Below are positions 62,164-64,000 of a DNA stretch of 64,000 nucleotides, in pieces. Where the stretch lies: assembly GCF_040712075.1 (NCBI RefSeq), contig NZ_JBFCVL010000004.1, positions 248,001-312,000 on the forward strand, read 5' to 3'. This DNA comes from Fodinicurvata sp. EGI_FJ10296 (GTDB lineage: Bacteria; Pseudomonadota; Alphaproteobacteria; DSM-16000; Inquilinaceae). The position numbers and the translations under genes are program-made. The notes beneath the pieces were generated by a model, which saw nothing but the letters and a program-made list of their open reading frames with translations, did not search any database and was not told where the DNA came from. Position 1 is the stretch's first letter; every line of letters begins with the position of its first letter.

Positions 62164-63486
62164 CTATCGGGTGACCGAAGCATCGATCCGCTCGGCGCGC
62201 GTGCCCAGATCCAGGCGATGGGCCACACACAGGGCCCGGGCATCGCACCACCGGGCTGCCACGATCTGGACGCCAATCGGCATGCCGGCGGGTCCGAATG
62301 CTGTCGGCACCGCCACGCTCGGCGTGTGCAGCGCCGACCAGGGCCGGCAGAAATGCGGATCGCCTGTGGTCGTCCGGTCAGAGGGGGCTTCGCCATTCAC
62401 GCCAATTGTGGCAATGGCGTCGACCTCGCTCAGCCACGCGTCGGCGAGCGGGCGCAGCAGGTCCACTCGCCGGATCGCTGCCAGATATTCCTTCATGCTG
62501 ATCCTGGCACCTTCGTCCAGAAAGCGGCGCAGCGTCTCGCTGAGCATATCGCCAAATGCTATGCGCTCGAACGCCAGTGCGCGGGCGCCCTCATAGGCCG
62601 CAATGGTTTCCTGCAGGCCGAAGATTTCTTCATACCATGCCGGTACCGTCATACGCCGGACCGTACATCCATCGGCCTCCAACGTTTCGGCGGCACGCTC
62701 CAGAGCCGTCAAGGCGCAGTCATCTGCCATGCTGGGGGCCACACCTGTGCTTTCCGGGATCAGGACGCCGACGGTCATGCCGGTGCCGCTTTCCGGCAGT
62801 TCCGTGTTTCGGCCGCACACGGCATCCAGGAAGAATGACCCGTCAGCAACCTCTCGCGCGAAAAGCCCGAGCGTGTCCAGACTGTCTGCCGCGGGCTTGA
62901 CGCCGGTTCTGTTGATCGTGCCGAACGTCGGCTTGATGCCGATGACACCGCAATAAAGCGCCGGCCGGATGACGGAACCCGATGTCTGCGTGCCCAGGGC
63001 GATCGGCACCATACCGGCGGCCACGGCCGCTGCTGACCCGCTGGACGATCCGCCGGGCGTATGGGCCGGATTCCACGGATTGGCGGTCGCGGGCGGATGG
63101 GTCCACGCAAATTCCGCCGTCGCCGTTTTCCCCATGATCACGGCGCCCAGGCTGCGAATCCGGCTGACGACGTAGGCATCGGCGGCTGGCTGATGACCGG
63201 CATAGATCGGCGAGCCATAGGACGTCGGCAGCAGGGCAGTGTCGATGATATCCTTCACGCCGACCGGAACGCCGTACAGGCGATCGGCCTTGCGCGGACC
63301 CGGCAAAGCGGCCACCGCCGTTCGAACGGCGCTGGTGTTGAAATCGACAAAGGCGCCCAGACTTTCGTCGCATTGTTCGATCCGTGCGATACTCGCCTCT
63401 GCGACAGTATCAGCCTGCCGGCTTCCATCGGCTATTCCCGTGCGGATCGCTTCGGCCGTCGGTGCCCGCAAATCCAATAAGGTCAT
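62164..63486 (-). CDS. Amidase-signature family hydrolase
   Basis: A 440-residue amidase with the Ser-cisSer-Lys triad: K78 in [11 protein letters not shown], the Gly/Ser loop [14 protein letters not shown] near 143-156 (cis-Ser) and the nucleophile serine in [10 protein letters not shown] near 171. Length and order are normal for the family, which includes aryl-acylamidases, allophanate hydrolase and others; substrate unknown. No GatB or GatC gene is near, so it is not the tRNA amidotransferase subunit. It is divergent from the riboswitch-controlled transcript at the window end. Confidence 0.9.
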   Translation of the reverse strand: MTLLDLRAPTAEAIRTGIADGSRQADTVAEASIARIEQCDESLGAFVDFNTSAVRTAVAALPGPRKADRLYGVPVGVKDIIDTALLPTSYGSPIYAGHQPAADAYVVSRIRSLGAVIMGKTATAEFAWTHPPATANPWNPAHTPGGSSSGSAAAVAAGMVPIALGTQTSGSVIRPALYCGVIGIKPTFGTINRTGVKPAADSLDTLGLFAREVADGSFFLDAVCGRNTELPESGTGMTVGVLIPESTGVAPSMADDCALTALERAAETLEADGCTVRRMTVPAWYEEIFGLQETIAAYEGARALAFERIAFGDMLSETLRRFLDEGARISMKEYLAAIRRVDLLRPLADAWLSEVDAIATIGVNGEAPSDRTTTGDPHFCRPWSALHTPSVAVPTAFGPAGMPIGVQIVAARWCDARALCVAHRLDLGTRAERIDASVTR

Positions 63487-63631
63487 AGTCTCCCCCCCCA
63501 GCCGACAGCGGCGTCACATCGCGACCTTGGCATCGGGCCTGCGCCAATGCCACCGCATGATAGTAGAACCTCACTCCTACCACAAATCGGGTAGCCGCTA
63601 CTCCATTTGGGTTCAAGTCAGGCACGGCCAG

Positions 63632-63661
63632 TTGACACCATGGCGCGCATGTCCAATTATA
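63632..63661 (+). promoter_or_regulatory. Sigma-70-type promoter candidate for the riboswitch transcript
   Basis: A perfect -35 TTGACA (63632-63637) is followed after 17-18 bases by AATTATA (63655-63661), a moderate -10 match. A start site near 63668 would place the SAM-II-like element about 35 bases into the RNA. The spacer 63487-63631 between the amidase gene and this promoter shows no gene. Confidence 0.5.
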
Positions 63662-63702
63662 AAGGCGCTCCCGATTGCCGGGGCCGGTTCCAGTCGGGAA
63701 CC

Positions 63703-63753
63703 CGCGGTCATTTGAAATACGCAGCTTGCACCGCGTCATCAAACGCTAAAGCG
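63703..63753 (+). ncRNA. SAM-II-type riboswitch aptamer
   Basis: The pattern fits the SAM-II (metA motif) class. Stem P1 is CGCGG (63703-63707) pairing with CCGCG (63731-63735). The first loop has the conserved ATTTG (63710-63714) and TTGCA (63726-63730) just before the P1 3' strand. The 3' part reads TCATCAAACGCTAAAGCG (63736-63753), containing the conserved GCTAAA. GCTT (63724-63727) can pair with AAGC (63749-63752) to form the H-type pseudoknot. SAM-II elements repress methionine/SAM genes in alphaproteobacteria; the regulated gene would lie beyond the window edge. Confidence 0.75.
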
Positions 63754-63793
63754 CCACGAACAGTGTTCGTGGTTCTCTTACCAAGGGAGAACC
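63754..63793 (+). promoter_or_regulatory. Tandem overlapping hairpins after the riboswitch (expression platform candidate)
   Basis: Hairpin 1 is CCACGAAC-AGT-GTTCGTGG (63754-63772), followed by TTCTCTT, resembling a weak intrinsic terminator. Hairpin 2 is GGTTCTC (63771-63777) with GAGAACC (63787-63793) and encloses AAGGGAG, a ribosome-binding sequence. The two share GG at 63771-63772 so they compete at the junction. This could couple SAM binding to termination or initiation. Confidence 0.5.
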
Positions 63794-63799
63794 CAGAGA

Positions 63800-63943
63800 A
63801 TGACGCCCATCCATCCGATCAGTTTCCAGGTAATCGCAGCTCCGTCGCTCCCCACAGGCTCACGCTCGGGCGAAGCACTGCAGCATCGGTCCGCCCAACG
63901 GCACCCGATCCCCTCGTCTCGACGATATCGAATGCAACGATAG
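63800..63943 (+). CDS. Possible short leader ORF after the riboswitch
   Basis: A 47-codon frame (MTPIHPISFQVIAAPSLP start, basic Arg/Ser/His-rich end) begins 10 bases after GGGAG. It has no recognisable domain and does not look like MetA, MetX or MetZ. It could be a leader peptide or a chance frame; the real target gene is probably outside the window. Confidence 0.25.
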   Translation: MTPIHPISFQVIAAPSLPTGSRSGEALQHRSAQRHPIPSSRRYRMQR

Positions 63944-64000
63944 CGATCCAGCCACACCGCATTCCGACATATCGTCAGTATCGCAGACCAGGGCGCACAA

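Noticed and set aside
63650-64000. Frame from ATG 63650 open to the window end
   Set aside because: It reads through the riboswitch and both hairpins, has no domain pattern and begins inside the promoter -10 region.

Overview
The window is a high-GC bacterial chromosome segment that is almost fully coding. Gene content points to an alphaproteobacterium, probably of the Rhodospirillales type. The reasons are DUF2336, PAS_5, DUF1328 and DUF2007 proteins, a Brucella-type lumazine synthase 2, the order ispB / DUF2007 / methyltransferase / S49 peptidase / glyQ / glyS / ppdK, CHR chromate transporters split over two genes, and a SAM-II-type riboswitch at the right edge. The species cannot be named from the sequence. 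No rRNA, tRNA, CRISPR array, insertion sequence or phage was found.

Layout. 1-7.0 kb: two half-size chromate transporters (the first cut by the window edge), an M20-family amidohydrolase divergent from a GntR/FCD regulator with a likely shared operator, a PAS_5 protein, and a complete DctQ-DctM-DctP TRAP importer ending at a strong terminator. 7.0-17.6 kb: housekeeping block with polyprenyl diphosphate synthase, DUF2007 protein, N6-adenine-type methyltransferase, S49 peptidase, glycyl-tRNA synthetase alpha and beta, pyruvate phosphate dikinase and an alpha/beta hydrolase. 17.6-22.6 kb: DUF3006 protein, ribH2, a secreted ComEC-like metallo-beta-lactamase protein carrying a ComEA-like helix-hairpin-helix tail, DUF2076 and DUF2336 proteins, a small unknown ORF and a lipoprotein cytochrome c. 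22.6-29.8 kb: one tightly packed leftward run, mlaE-mlaF-mlaD-PqiC-like lipoprotein followed by an orphan TAXI binding protein, a class III aminotransferase and a BKACE enzyme. 30.0-33.3 kb: apt plus a creatininase-family hydrolase, then psd-pssA for phosphatidylethanolamine synthesis.

33.5-45.7 kb is a polyamine island. A leftward series runs glutamine synthetase homologue, putrescine aminotransferase, potF-G-H-I, agmatine deiminase; a second PuuA-like glutamine synthetase diverges from it, and a carbon-nitrogen hydrolase lies nearby. Together these could import putrescine or related amines, make putrescine precursor from agmatine, and degrade putrescine by transamination and/or gamma-glutamylation. 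Several spacers here hold short 12-14 bp tandem repeats.

45.9-54.8 kb: an FkbM methyltransferase, a Bcr/CflA exporter, an unknown membrane protein, a leftward trio (DDAH-like hydrolase, class I/II aminotransferase, tartrate/malate dehydrogenase family enzyme), and a rightward overlapping trio (CDP-alcohol phosphatidyltransferase, YceI protein, second FkbM methyltransferase). 55.0-60.5 kb: a complete family-5 peptide-type ABC importer in which the second permease and first ATPase are one fused polypeptide. 60.6-62.0 kb: small membrane stress-type proteins (holin-III/YqjE-like, DUF883, DUF1328). 62.2-63.5 kb: amidase. 63.6-64.0 kb: a promoter, a SAM-II-like aptamer and a tandem-hairpin leader reading out of the window, so a methionine/SAM-related gene probably lies just beyond the edge.
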